Shown here piece by piece: positions 55,100-64,000 of a stretch of 64,000 bases of DNA. The notes beneath the pieces are model-generated. The model made no database searches and was not told where the DNA came from. It worked only from the letters and a program-made list of their open reading frames with translations. Position 1 is the stretch's first letter, and each line of letters begins with the position of its first letter. Location: positions 682,001-746,000 of the forward strand of contig CAVOWL010000004.1 of NCBI GenBank assembly GCA_963700105.1, in the 5' to 3' direction. The translations under genes and the position numbers were made by a program. Source of the DNA: CAVUWL01 sp963700105 (GTDB lineage Bacteria > Actinomycetota > Thermoleophilia > Solirubrobacterales > 70-9).

Positions 55100-57835
55100 T
55101 CAGTGCTTCTTGGTGTTCGCATGGTGCACCCGCTGGACCTTCTTCTTCTTCAGCTTACATGCGGTCTTGGTCTTGACCTGCTGGGTGAGAGTCTTGCCGC
55201 TTTGGGCGCTGAATTCGATAGTCGAGACGGTCGGAGCGCTGCAGAGGCTCTGGGTGTTGGAGAGATAGCCCTGCGCACCGCCAAAGAGGGTAAAGCGGAA
55301 GTTGCCGATTGGAGCATCCGGTACAACGGGGACAACGGTCCTCAGCCGACCACCTTGAACCGAAGAGGATTCGGCCTCGGGGGTGAGCATCACCTGACCG
55401 CCGAGGAGGAATGCGAGGTGGGGAAGAACCCCGTAACCGGATACCGCGTAGACGGGGCCCGACAGTGGGTTTTCTAACAAGGGCGTGTTGGTGGTGGCGG
55501 TGCCGATTGCCTGACGTCCGGCACACCGGTCGGATGCCAGTTCTGATTTCGAGCAGAGATTGCCGAGATGGCGCTGGTCAATCTCGAAGGCTTTGGGAAG
55601 GGTCACTGCCACCGACTTGATGTTGGCATCGCCGGCTCTGGTTTTGAGTTCAATCTGCAGGCTTGGGTCCTGGCTCCGCTTCGTTGCTTTGTGGCCGCCG
55701 AGTTGGGTAATTGACATCTTCGGCCCAAAGCCCAGCGTCGAGCAGTTGACGACGTGAAAGTAAGAGGAGAAGCTGGCAACAGTTCCCTGATCACCGACCC
55801 CTTCCGAGCTGACCGTAAACGGAGAGCAGTTGGTCGGGTTGATCATAAAGTTTTCACGGTTGATGTTCACCTGGATCGAGCGCAACCGCAGTGGGATACC
55901 GCCGATGACTGAGGGCACGGTTTCTGAGTCAGCGATCACATGGGCATCGGTGGGATCGACCTGGAGAGCGACACGGACGACCACGGTGCCGTAGTCGTAA
56001 GGACCTGCTAGGGCAGGGGTGATTGCCACTAGGCTGAGCGGGGCGCCCTTGAACGGCCCAGCCAGGTAGATCTTCCCCACCGCATGGAAGGGATGGGAGC
56101 CCGGGCCGGCGGCGACATTGGAACTGCCGATTTCAGAGGACGCCGGGCAGCTGGGGTCTGCCTGCTCGATGCGCCCGGGTCTTTGAGCCGCATTGGCAAT
56201 CGAGGCCTCGGGGCAATAGGTGATCCCGCGCAGGTTGGCGGTCAAGCCCGGGGGCATCGTGAAGTTGAGCTTCCCAAGGTACTGATCGCCGTCTTCGCGA
56301 TTGAGCAACAAGGTGAAGGAACTGTAGGCACCTGCGACCTGGCTGGACGTCCCAGCCACCAGGTTCGGCTTAAAGGGTCGGAGCTGCCCCGGGCACTGGC
56401 TGCCGTGGGGGCCAGATTCGAGACCAAAGACCTGGCTCGATTGCTGTTCGGGAAGCGAACCGTCCCAGGGGGAAAAGTCGGCGTTGACCGCGTAGATCGT
56501 GCAGGTCGTCGGCGTCGCCATCAGCGCGCGTTCGCCAGAGAATAGGTGCAGCTGAAAGTCTTCGAAGGGAGCCTGGGGCAGGCCTTCGAAGATCGCCGAT
56601 ACCTGGCCGGTCTCGGGGTTGGGTTTGATCGAGCCCACGAACTTCGCGTTGATCCCAAAGCCCGACGCGATCTCAAAAAGACGGTACTGGTTACCGGGTT
56701 CGGGCTGGCCGATATAGACGGAGCCTTCGAGGCGCCCATTCAGGCTCGGCGAGCCGACTGAGAAGGTTCCAATCTTTGCGCTGTCGGGACATTCGGCCGG
56801 GCCTTCTGAGCCGAAGTTGGCCTCAGCATCGGTGCAATCGCTCTGACCGTCGGCGGCGTCGGGATTGATTGTGAAGCCCGGCGGCAAGGTCACAATCGCC
56901 GACTCGATCTCTGAGGGTGTGGCGGCGAACCCAAGGGGCAGCGGATCGCTCAAATCCACGTTGAGCCCGGAGGGAGCGTCGGTTTCAGTGGTCGTCGGGC
57001 TCGCGTAGAGAACTGGTTTGAAGGTCTCTCCTTCGCATTCTTCGACCGGCGGATAGCTCGATTCCGCCTTTGAGAGATGTTCGGGGTCCTCATAGGTCTG
57101 GACTTCGAGGGTGGTGACCAGAGGTTCCCCGGTGCAGACGGGCGGGTTGTCGGTGAGAGGGTGAACCGAGATCGCAGCCGAGATCGGTGTTTCAATGCAA
57201 CTGGTGTTTGCGAGGCCCGCGCAACCCGCGGGATTGCCGGGAGACCCTTTCGCGAAGCGTTCAGGATCATGGCCCGATTCGGCGGGGAATCCCCAGAAGG
57301 TCATGTCGGCTTTTGCCAGCGGGGTGAGCTGGGTGATGTCTTGAACAGTAAATCGCAGTCCGTAGTCTGTGCCCGTGCGGACCGCCACCGGGATATCGAT
57401 CGGTATGTCCAGGGTCGGCACGATGAATGCAAAAAGCGCAGTCTGACCGGGTCCTGTTTCCAAATCGTAAATCGGAGCGGTGCCGAGCAGATTATCGGCG
57501 TTGCCTTCGTAGTTTGCGTGAATCGTGATCAGGCCCGCCTGGGAGCTGGAGGGGCACTGATCCAAGGCGAAGTCTGATGAGCTGCATTGAGTGATGGCGT
57601 TGGAGTTGCCAAACACGCCGGTCGGCGCGTTGAAGATCACGTTCTGGGCGGCTTCGGGAGCCCCTGGGACTTCGAGTTCGAACGAGGTCTCCAGGTTGGG
57701 ATGCCCTCCGGCCTCACTGGTCGAGGCCGTGGTCGTGAAGGAGCCGATCCTCTCGCTGGCCTGAGCTGGAGTAACAACGGCCAGCGCGGCCGCAACAGCA
57801 ACTGCGAGGACGGCGCCCATCAACTTGGCGCTCAT
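55100..57835 (-). CDS. Large secreted protein of family A (intact member)
   Basis: A 911-residue exported protein. The signal peptide ends VVTPAQASERIG. The protein is beta-rich with no enzymatic motif. A CPxxSxIG-type motif recurs about four times: CPSSSQAG, CPDSAKIG, CPASSEIG and CAGRQAIG. Each is followed by a V/P-rich strand and often GPVYxxG, which suggests an internal structural repeat. Other shared blocks are LPPGFTINPDAADG and NPETGQVSAIFEGLPQ. The tail is CKLKKKKVQRVHHANTKKH. ATG 57835 has AAGGA upstream. I do not know the function. Relatives lie at 46528-49412 and 61953-64000, each next to a family B gene. Confidence 0.75.
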   Translation of the reverse strand: MSAKLMGAVLAVAVAAALAVVTPAQASERIGSFTTTASTSEAGGHPNLETSFELEVPGAPEAAQNVIFNAPTGVFGNSNAITQCSSSDFALDQCPSSSQAGLITIHANYEGNADNLLGTAPIYDLETGPGQTALFAFIVPTLDIPIDIPVAVRTGTDYGLRFTVQDITQLTPLAKADMTFWGFPAESGHDPERFAKGSPGNPAGCAGLANTSCIETPISAAISVHPLTDNPPVCTGEPLVTTLEVQTYEDPEHLSKAESSYPPVEECEGETFKPVLYASPTTTETDAPSGLNVDLSDPLPLGFAATPSEIESAIVTLPPGFTINPDAADGQSDCTDAEANFGSEGPAECPDSAKIGTFSVGSPSLNGRLEGSVYIGQPEPGNQYRLFEIASGFGINAKFVGSIKPNPETGQVSAIFEGLPQAPFEDFQLHLFSGERALMATPTTCTIYAVNADFSPWDGSLPEQQSSQVFGLESGPHGSQCPGQLRPFKPNLVAGTSSQVAGAYSSFTLLLNREDGDQYLGKLNFTMPPGLTANLRGITYCPEASIANAAQRPGRIEQADPSCPASSEIGSSNVAAGPGSHPFHAVGKIYLAGPFKGAPLSLVAITPALAGPYDYGTVVVRVALQVDPTDAHVIADSETVPSVIGGIPLRLRSIQVNINRENFMINPTNCSPFTVSSEGVGDQGTVASFSSYFHVVNCSTLGFGPKMSITQLGGHKATKRSQDPSLQIELKTRAGDANIKSVAVTLPKAFEIDQRHLGNLCSKSELASDRCAGRQAIGTATTNTPLLENPLSGPVYAVSGYGVLPHLAFLLGGQVMLTPEAESSSVQGGRLRTVVPVVPDAPIGNFRFTLFGGAQGYLSNTQSLCSAPTVSTIEFSAQSGKTLTQQVKTKTACKLKKKKVQRVHHANTKKH

Positions 57836-57862
57836 CCTGTAGTCCTTACCGGCCTACGCGGC

Positions 57863-60800
57863 TCACCCATGGCGGTCGCCTTTTCGATGATGGTGGCGCT
57901 TGGACAGGTGCGACCTACGGATACATTTGCCTTTCTTCTTAGCGAAGCCCACCTTGCACGTTCTGGCACGCTCCGTAGACGACAGGTTGCCGCTGGTACC
58001 GGTGAGCGTGTTAATAGTGGGCGGCCCCGGCGAGGCAGAACCCGGCCCGTGACACTCATCAGATGCCTTGCAGGGAGGAGGAGGCGGTTCGTAGGGGAAG
58101 CCGCCACCGGCACGCGCATCATAGATCTTCACCAGCTTGCCGTTTTCGTCCTGAGGTACCAGCGTGTCGCGGGTGAAGAAGTAGGCGTCGGTGCCGTCGG
58201 CGCTTACCCCGAGCAGGCTCGAGTTGAAGGGACTGGTGCCGGTGGATATCAGGCCCACACAGCCACCGGCAGTCTGGCAGTTGGTCCCGAATCTCGTTGC
58301 GAATCCCTGTTCCTCCCACTCATAGGCGTCTTCCTTTTCGTCGAGGTCACGAGGAGCCAGCGCATCGGCAGCGTTGAAGAAGACCCGCCCGTCGGCGCTG
58401 AGACTGAGGCCGTCGGAGGCGAGTGTTGCGTCACCGGTCGCCGAGGCATTCGTTGGATCACAAGATGCGCAATCCAATGTCTTGCTGGCCGCGGCATACC
58501 GATAGACCTCCGCGTAGCCGGCGTTTTCATAGCCGGTCAGCGGCAGCGTTGAGGGGAAGACCGCGTATTCCCCACTCGGCGTCACCTGGAAGTCGGCGGT
58601 GTGCCGCGTCCCTGCTTCCTTAACGCCGTCAACCACAGCCGGATCATTGGGAGCCAGGGTGGCGACGAACTGGGGGGCCTTTCCGGGCCTAACGACGTAG
58701 AGGTTGGGCTGGTTTTCGGTGCCGTTTGAGGCTCCGTCGAGGAGCTCTGGGGAGAGGAAGTAGACCGTGCCGTCCTCGGATGGCGAGTCCGCCACCCCCG
58801 CCGATCGCGACGACGCCGCAGTTGGCGTCTGTGCCGAGGCTGTTCCAGTGGGGGCCCGCTTCGTTTGAGACGGGATCGCAGGATTCGGAGTTGCCGGTTC
58901 CTTCGGGTCCGGTCGAGAGCAACTGGAGGTTGAGTTTGCCTTCGGGGCTGACTTCTGCCTGATAGAGGTCGGCGCTTTCATCGGTGTCGGCGGCGAGCAG
59001 TTTGTCCTTGGTCGTGAAGAAGACCTTGGAGCCGTCTTCGCTCATCCCGTCATAGAGGACGCCCGACGTTGAGCCCGGGGCGAGATCTATCGTCTTGGAG
59101 GAGTCCCCGATGTCCATGTAGGGGTGGTAGTAGACGTTGTGATCGGCGTCTTCAGAGACCTTTTGGGCGACGATGATGCGGGAGCCGTCCCTGGAGATAT
59201 CGAGCTCTGCGATCCCGTTGGGATCGGCTGGGGAGTGGCAGTTGCCCGCTCCCTGCAGGCAGGGGAGGTTTTCCCCTGAGGGGGTCTTTGAGACGACGTG
59301 GGTCTGCCCGCTGGTGAGGTCTCGGTCATAGATCGAGACGTCGCCGTCTTTGTTGGCGTCTGGCTCAAACTGGGAGGCGGAGCCGAAGATGAAGTGGGAG
59401 CCATTCGCGGAGAAGTACTTGGCGATATGGCCATCTGGCCTTGCTTGGGGACCTGGGTTGATCGAGCCGGCCATTCCCTGCACCAGGGAGCCGTTTGGCA
59501 GGTGCAGGGGGATGCCGGTTTCGATGCCTTCGCCAAAGCAGGGGGCGCAGAGCTTTTCACCGGCGAAGGCGAAGGTTTCGAGGTTCGGCGAGGCTTCTGC
59601 CAGGGTCGAGGAGAAGGGGTCAGAGGCAGGATCGATATTGGCGGGGATGCCGACGTATTCGGTTGACCAGCCATTTTCCCCTCGGGTGGCGACGTAGGGG
59701 TCGGGGCCGCGGTTGGTCGGATGACCTGCGCCGGGGATACCGCCGTCGTGGACGGCGTAAAGGACGCGGGAGGTCCCGGAGGCGCCCGAGGCTTCCGGAT
59801 AGTCCCCGAATGGTGTCTGGCCAGTGACAAGGCCTGACTCAACGTCATAGCCGCCGGTATCAGCAGCAGAGACAAGCTCATAGGCTCGACAATCCAGGAG
59901 TAATGCCGCTCCTGTCTGTTGGCGTACGTGGGCGTTAGGGCAGTGATCGGTGAGAATCCCGCCAGCGGGGAAGGTCACGAAGGTACGATCCGGGCCGTCT
60001 GTCGTCCCAGTTACGTTTTCCGCAACGACTCGGAAGTGATAAGTGGTACCCGCCGTGAGTCCGCTTAGCTGCGCGCTAACGTCGACATTGGTCGCACCGG
60101 CGCCGATATCCGCCGCGCTTGCAGGAGCACTGGCGCATGGGTTGGCGGAGCAGGCAGCCAGACCGTATTCGAAATGATATGTCGTTTCTGCGTTGGCAGG
60201 ATTGATCACTGCATGGAGAGCCGCGCTGTCAGAGTGGACATCGGAAACCGACCCTCCCTCGAGCAACGGAGCCGATGCCAAGGTAGTGAGTGTCTGGTCG
60301 GTGCCGAAAGTCGTTCCAACGCTATTGCTGGCAACAACGCGGTAATGATATGTCGTAAGAGGCTCGAGGTCTAGGAGTTCGGCGTGGAGCACCGTCGCTT
60401 CGGGGCCAGAAGGAGAGCCCGCATTCACGCCCGGCGGCACGGCTGTCTTGTTTCCATAGGAGGGTTCCGTACCCCATTCGAAGAAGTAGTGGGTATCTTC
60501 ACCGTTCCCGACGAATGAGCCATTCAGAGTCGCAGTGGTTGCCAACACGCTGCTAGCCGCTTCGGTCGACACTTGGGCCACCGCATGCGGTGTAAAGGTT
60601 TCATCTGACCCGAAATTCGGTCCATTGGCGTTTTCAACAACAAGTCGATAGTGATAAGTGGTCTCGGCCGTTAAGCCGGACAGGTTGGCGGTAACTTCGG
60701 TGGGGCTGGAATATGGAGTCGCCGGAGAGCACGGTACGCTCCCCAGACTGTAGGATGTGTCTGTCCCGTATTCGAATTTGCAGCCGGTAACTTCGCCATT

Positions 60801-61949
60801 GCCGTCGGGGTCGACCTGTCCAGTCAGCGTACCGGCAGTCTGGGTCGCGCTCCTAGTGGGGCCTGTTGATACATTGGGAAGGGGTATCGCCTGGTAGGCA
60901 TAGACCGTGGTCGGGCCGCCACAACATTCGAAATTGGCGATAAACACAGTACCCGTAGCGCCGTCTACTCCAATGGCAAAGGTGAAAAAGTAGGGAATCG
61001 TGATATCCGGTGGTTCAAGTGAAGACCCGGTGGCGCTATATAGAGAAACACGCTGTTCAAAGTGGTCAGTGATGTAAACAGCATTGGTGGCCGGGTTGAC
61101 GGCAATCGCGGTGGCGGCGCCGCTGCTGTCCACAATATTAGTACCGGCATTTGGGCCGGCGGTTTGGATCAGCGGCGTGCCAGCGGGGCCAAACTCCTTC
61201 ACGGTCCCCTCGTTCGCATCCACCACGTAAATCCCGACACCTGTTGAATCGAAGGCGAGGCCACCCGGGGCTTCGGTTTCAAATTGTTCGATGAATTCGC
61301 CCGACGGTTCATATATATCAACCTCGTTGCTGGGTTCATCAGCAACGTAGACGTTTCCGTTGGCCGGATCGACGGCCACGCCTGAGGGGCCCGATAACCC
61401 AACTGGGGACGCTCCAGCACCGAAGCTTGGTGTGGTCGGATCCGGTTCCCCCGACGCGAGAAACTTATAGACCTCGTCCGCTTTCCTGTCACTAACGTAT
61501 ATCTCGCCCTGCGATCCCCCCCCAGAGGTGTCCACCGCAACACCAGAGGGACTTCCAAAGGTCTTGCTTAGGGGCGATCCCAAAGAATAGCCGGCGGATG
61601 GATTTGATCTGTTCACCGGCGTGAATGTCTGCACGTGGCCGGCTTCTTGGTCAGCTACGAGTACGTCACCAGTAATCTGGTCCACGGTCATGCTTCTGGG
61701 AAATTGGAGGGTGGACGATCCGAATTCCGCCACGTTCCGGTATTCAGTGAAGGCAAGCGCCGGCGGACTTGCGAAGGTGAGACCCACGGCTAGCGCACAC
61801 AGGGTGGCAGCGAGCAGGCGCAACGGGCGAGGCGGGCGCCGTGCAAGGAAATTCGGAGCTGATCCACGGACGGGCGCTATCGCCAGATCCCTCATTACTT
61901 CTTCGCGGTCGACAGACCCGTTTCCCGGCTCCCCTTGCCTGGTCCTCAT
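57863..61949 (-). pseudogene. Large secreted NHL-propeller / Fn3-like / TolB-like protein of family B, one frameshift
   Basis: From 61949 the frame encodes a signal region (LLAATLCALAVGLTFASPPALA), NHL-type blades (GNVYVADEPSNEVDIYEPSGEF), and four Fn3-like domains (TTYHYRLVVENANG, TTYHFRVVAENVTG). A CPNAHVRQQTGAALLLDCRAYE junction leads into a TolB-like propeller (ELDISRDGSRIIVAQKV). At a run of five G (plus-strand C 58795-58799) the frame passes to GVADSPSEDGTVYFLSPE and continues to 57863, ending CKVGFAKKKGKC plus a His/Lys/Arg tail. Removing one G restores a protein of about 1,360 residues. It could be a sequencing error or a switchable tract. ATG 61949 or ATG 61895 may be the start. Confidence 0.8.
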
Positions 61950-61952
61950 CGT

Positions 61953-64000
61953 CTAGTGCACCGCCTTTGGCCGCCGTAGGTGGCGCCTTGGCTTGGAGCC
62001 CGTACCGCAGGGCACCGCCAGTTTCTGATTTTGGCCGTCGGTGAGGCCGTTTTGACCATCGATCTGAACCACGCTCGCAAGGGGCGCCCTGCAGAGGTCG
62101 CCGGTGTTGACCAATAGACCCCTCCTACCACCGTCGAGGCTGAGCGTGAATTTCGAGACGGGAGCGTCGGGAACCGTCCTAAATGATGTCCGCAGGCGCC
62201 CACCAACGGTTTCGATCTTGCCGTCAAGGTCAATGTCGATCTGTCCATTCAGGGCAGCGACGATGTCGGGGAGCCCACTCTTGTTTTCTGGGGCCGAGCG
62301 CAAGTAGACAGGACCTTCCAACGGCTTTGCAAGCAGCGGGGTATCCGCGCTGGCAGAGCCGATAATCGAACCCGCTGGACAGGTGTTTGCAGCGAACTGG
62401 ACCTTGGTGCAGGGATCTTTAATGTGGGCGTTGTCGATAAGCTCGGAGCGAGGGAGAGTTACCGACGTTGAGGCGACGTTCGCTTCTCCCGCCGCGGCGC
62501 TGAGGGTTGCGGTCAGGGCGGGGTTGCCACCGTGCTTGGTGGCGCCTGAGAGTTTCAGGTCGAGCTTGGGTCCGAAGGGCAGGCTGGCGCAATTGGCGAC
62601 TTGGAAGGGGGATGAGAGATTTGCCTGGGCGCCCTGGTCTCCGCCGGCCAGAGCGTTGACCGAGAACGGATCGCAGTTGGTCGGGTTGAGAATAAAGTCT
62701 TGGCGATTTAGTTCGAGCAGGATCGATCGCAACCGCAGCGGGATGCCTTCGAGGATCTGGGGAAGCGGGTCAGAGACGGCAGTGATCTGGGCCGTTTCAG
62801 CATTTACGTGAAGCGCCGCACGGACGACCACGTTGCCGAGGTCATAGGGACCGGAGACTGCGGGGGTGATTACAGCGAGGGAGAGGGGGGCGCCCTTGTA
62901 CGGTCCAGCGAGGTAGACCTTTCCAGGCAGGTAGACAGGGTGGGCACCAGCGCCAGCGCCAACTGTGTCGGTGCCAACCTGACTGGCTGCTGGGCAGCTC
63001 GGGTGTGCCTCCTCGGCGAGGCCGGAGTAGCTGGGTCCTGCGGCGCTCGAAAGCGCAGCGTCGGGACAATAGGGGATGCCCTTCAGGGTCGCCAAGAGGC
63101 CCGGAGGAGTGGTGAGGGAAAGGCTCGTGAGGTCTTGGTCGCCGTCGCTTCTGTTCAGGTTGATAGAGAAAGTGGTGTGGGCGCCGGCAGTGTTGTTTGC
63201 GACACCCGAGTGCATGACCGGCTTGAATGGCCGGACAGTGCCGGGACAGGGAGCTCCATTCGGCCCCGAGTCAAGAGTGAAGTACTGGGTCGAAGATTGA
63301 TCTGGCAGCAGAGAGTCCCAGGGCGTGAAGGTGCTGTCGACCGGATAGGTCCCGCACTGGGTCGGGGTTGCTAGCAAGCCGCGTTCGGAGCCGAAGAAGT
63401 GCATGTTGAAGTCTGAGAACGGGGTTTGGGGGAGATTCTGAAATGAAACCGTAACTTGCCCGGTCTGCGGATTGGGTTCGACCACACCGGCCAGCTTGAC
63501 GTGAACATCGAAACCGTTCGCGGTGAGAATCAGAGGGTAGCGTTCTCCGGGCTTGGGTTCGGCGATATAGATGAAGCCGGGCAGCGGGCCCGGGAGAGCC
63601 GAGCTGGTAAGCGTCACCGTGCCCACCTTTGAGTATTCGGGACACTGCGCTTCTTCCTCGGTGCCGAACCGTGCCTCGGCATCGGAGCAGGATGTCTTGC
63701 CGTCGGCGGCATTGGGATTGATCGAGAAACCGGGTGGCAGGGTCACCAAGGTTGAGCGAATCTCGGAGGGGGAGGGCACGGAAGGACTTTCACCCTGGGG
63801 AACCTGGAGATTGGCTTCTAGGCCAGAGGCCGCGTCGGTTTGCGTTGTGGTCGGCTGAGCAAAGAGACTCGGGTTGAAACTCAGCTGATCGCAACCGGTG
63901 GTCGCCGGGTAGGTGGTCTCGGCTTCGGTGGCTTCGAGGTCGTAGGACAGAACGTTGAGATAGGCGGTCAACGAAACACCGCACGTTGTCGGATTGTCAA
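61953..64000 (-). CDS. Large secreted protein of family A, 5' end beyond the window
   Basis: The minus-strand frame is open from the window edge (DNPTTCGVSLTAYLNV) to TAG-type stop 61953, so 682 C-terminal codons are visible. They align in order with the 911-residue member at 55100-57835: LPPGFSINPNAADG, then CPEYSKVGTVTL, NPQTGQVTVSFQNLPQ, CPAASQVG, GTVRPFKPV and CPAGSIIGSASADTPLL. The tail is CGTGSKPRRHLRRPKAVH. The stop lies 3 bp before the start of the family B gene, so the two are co-transcribed. The signal peptide is outside the window. Function is unknown. Confidence 0.8.
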   Translation of the reverse strand, partial: DNPTTCGVSLTAYLNVLSYDLEATEAETTYPATTGCDQLSFNPSLFAQPTTTQTDAASGLEANLQVPQGESPSVPSPSEIRSTLVTLPPGFSINPNAADGKTSCSDAEARFGTEEEAQCPEYSKVGTVTLTSSALPGPLPGFIYIAEPKPGERYPLILTANGFDVHVKLAGVVEPNPQTGQVTVSFQNLPQTPFSDFNMHFFGSERGLLATPTQCGTYPVDSTFTPWDSLLPDQSSTQYFTLDSGPNGAPCPGTVRPFKPVMHSGVANNTAGAHTTFSINLNRSDGDQDLTSLSLTTPPGLLATLKGIPYCPDAALSSAAGPSYSGLAEEAHPSCPAASQVGTDTVGAGAGAHPVYLPGKVYLAGPYKGAPLSLAVITPAVSGPYDLGNVVVRAALHVNAETAQITAVSDPLPQILEGIPLRLRSILLELNRQDFILNPTNCDPFSVNALAGGDQGAQANLSSPFQVANCASLPFGPKLDLKLSGATKHGGNPALTATLSAAAGEANVASTSVTLPRSELIDNAHIKDPCTKVQFAANTCPAGSIIGSASADTPLLAKPLEGPVYLRSAPENKSGLPDIVAALNGQIDIDLDGKIETVGGRLRTSFRTVPDAPVSKFTLSLDGGRRGLLVNTGDLCRAPLASVVQIDGQNGLTDGQNQKLAVPCGTGSKPRRHLRRPKAVH

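Overview
The window looks like a chromosomal segment of a high-GC actinobacterium, most likely class Thermoleophilia (Solirubrobacterales-like). The reasons are coenzyme F420 biosynthesis genes (cofE/fbiB-type and a fused fbiC), an F420-type nitroreductase-like protein, crotonyl-CoA carboxylase/reductase, frequent GTG/TTG starts, and many secreted beta-propeller/PKD/Fn3-like proteins with Cys- and Lys/Arg/His-rich tails. No rRNA gene or complete tRNA gene is present, so the taxonomy is inference.

Layout. 0-9.6 kb is mostly housekeeping: cofE fragment, zinc alcohol dehydrogenase, fbiC, aquaporin, ThiY-like binding lipoprotein, two small conserved proteins, an in-frame mntR::mntH remnant fusion, ygfZ, a lipoprotein and rmuC. 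9.6-13.3 kb holds two paralogous seven-bladed YVTN propeller surface proteins. 13.5-19.3 kb carries ccr, a frameshifted nucleotidyltransferase with a small partner, and a desaturase/DMT/DUF202 run, then tatA. 20.2-23.7 kb has a GGDEF-EAL protein followed by a membrane glycosyltransferase. 24-34.2 kb has a YWTD/InlB-like repeat protein and a giant 1964-residue propeller-PKD-Big_1 protein. The giant contains seven apparently perfect 600-bp repeats plus a hybrid partial copy.

34.3-39 kb is a mixed stretch: a sigma-factor fragment, a tRNA-Ser 3' remnant, a nitroreductase-like gene, an O-methyltransferase, an nfeD-slipin pair and thioredoxin-fold genes. 39-64 kb is almost entirely minus-strand secreted-protein genes: an FG-GAP-like repeat protein, an HtaA (haem-binding type) locus, and alternating members of two large surface families. 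A VapBC-type toxin-antitoxin pair and a second sigma-factor remnant interrupt the array.

Two cross-cutting patterns stand out. At about eleven genes a TANNNT hexamer lies 6-9 nt before the start codon, which predicts leaderless transcripts. Frameshifts are dense between about 38.4 and 51.4 kb and rare elsewhere, so that block is either decaying or poorly polished sequence. The genes there are annotated as frameshifted and not as many small ORFs.
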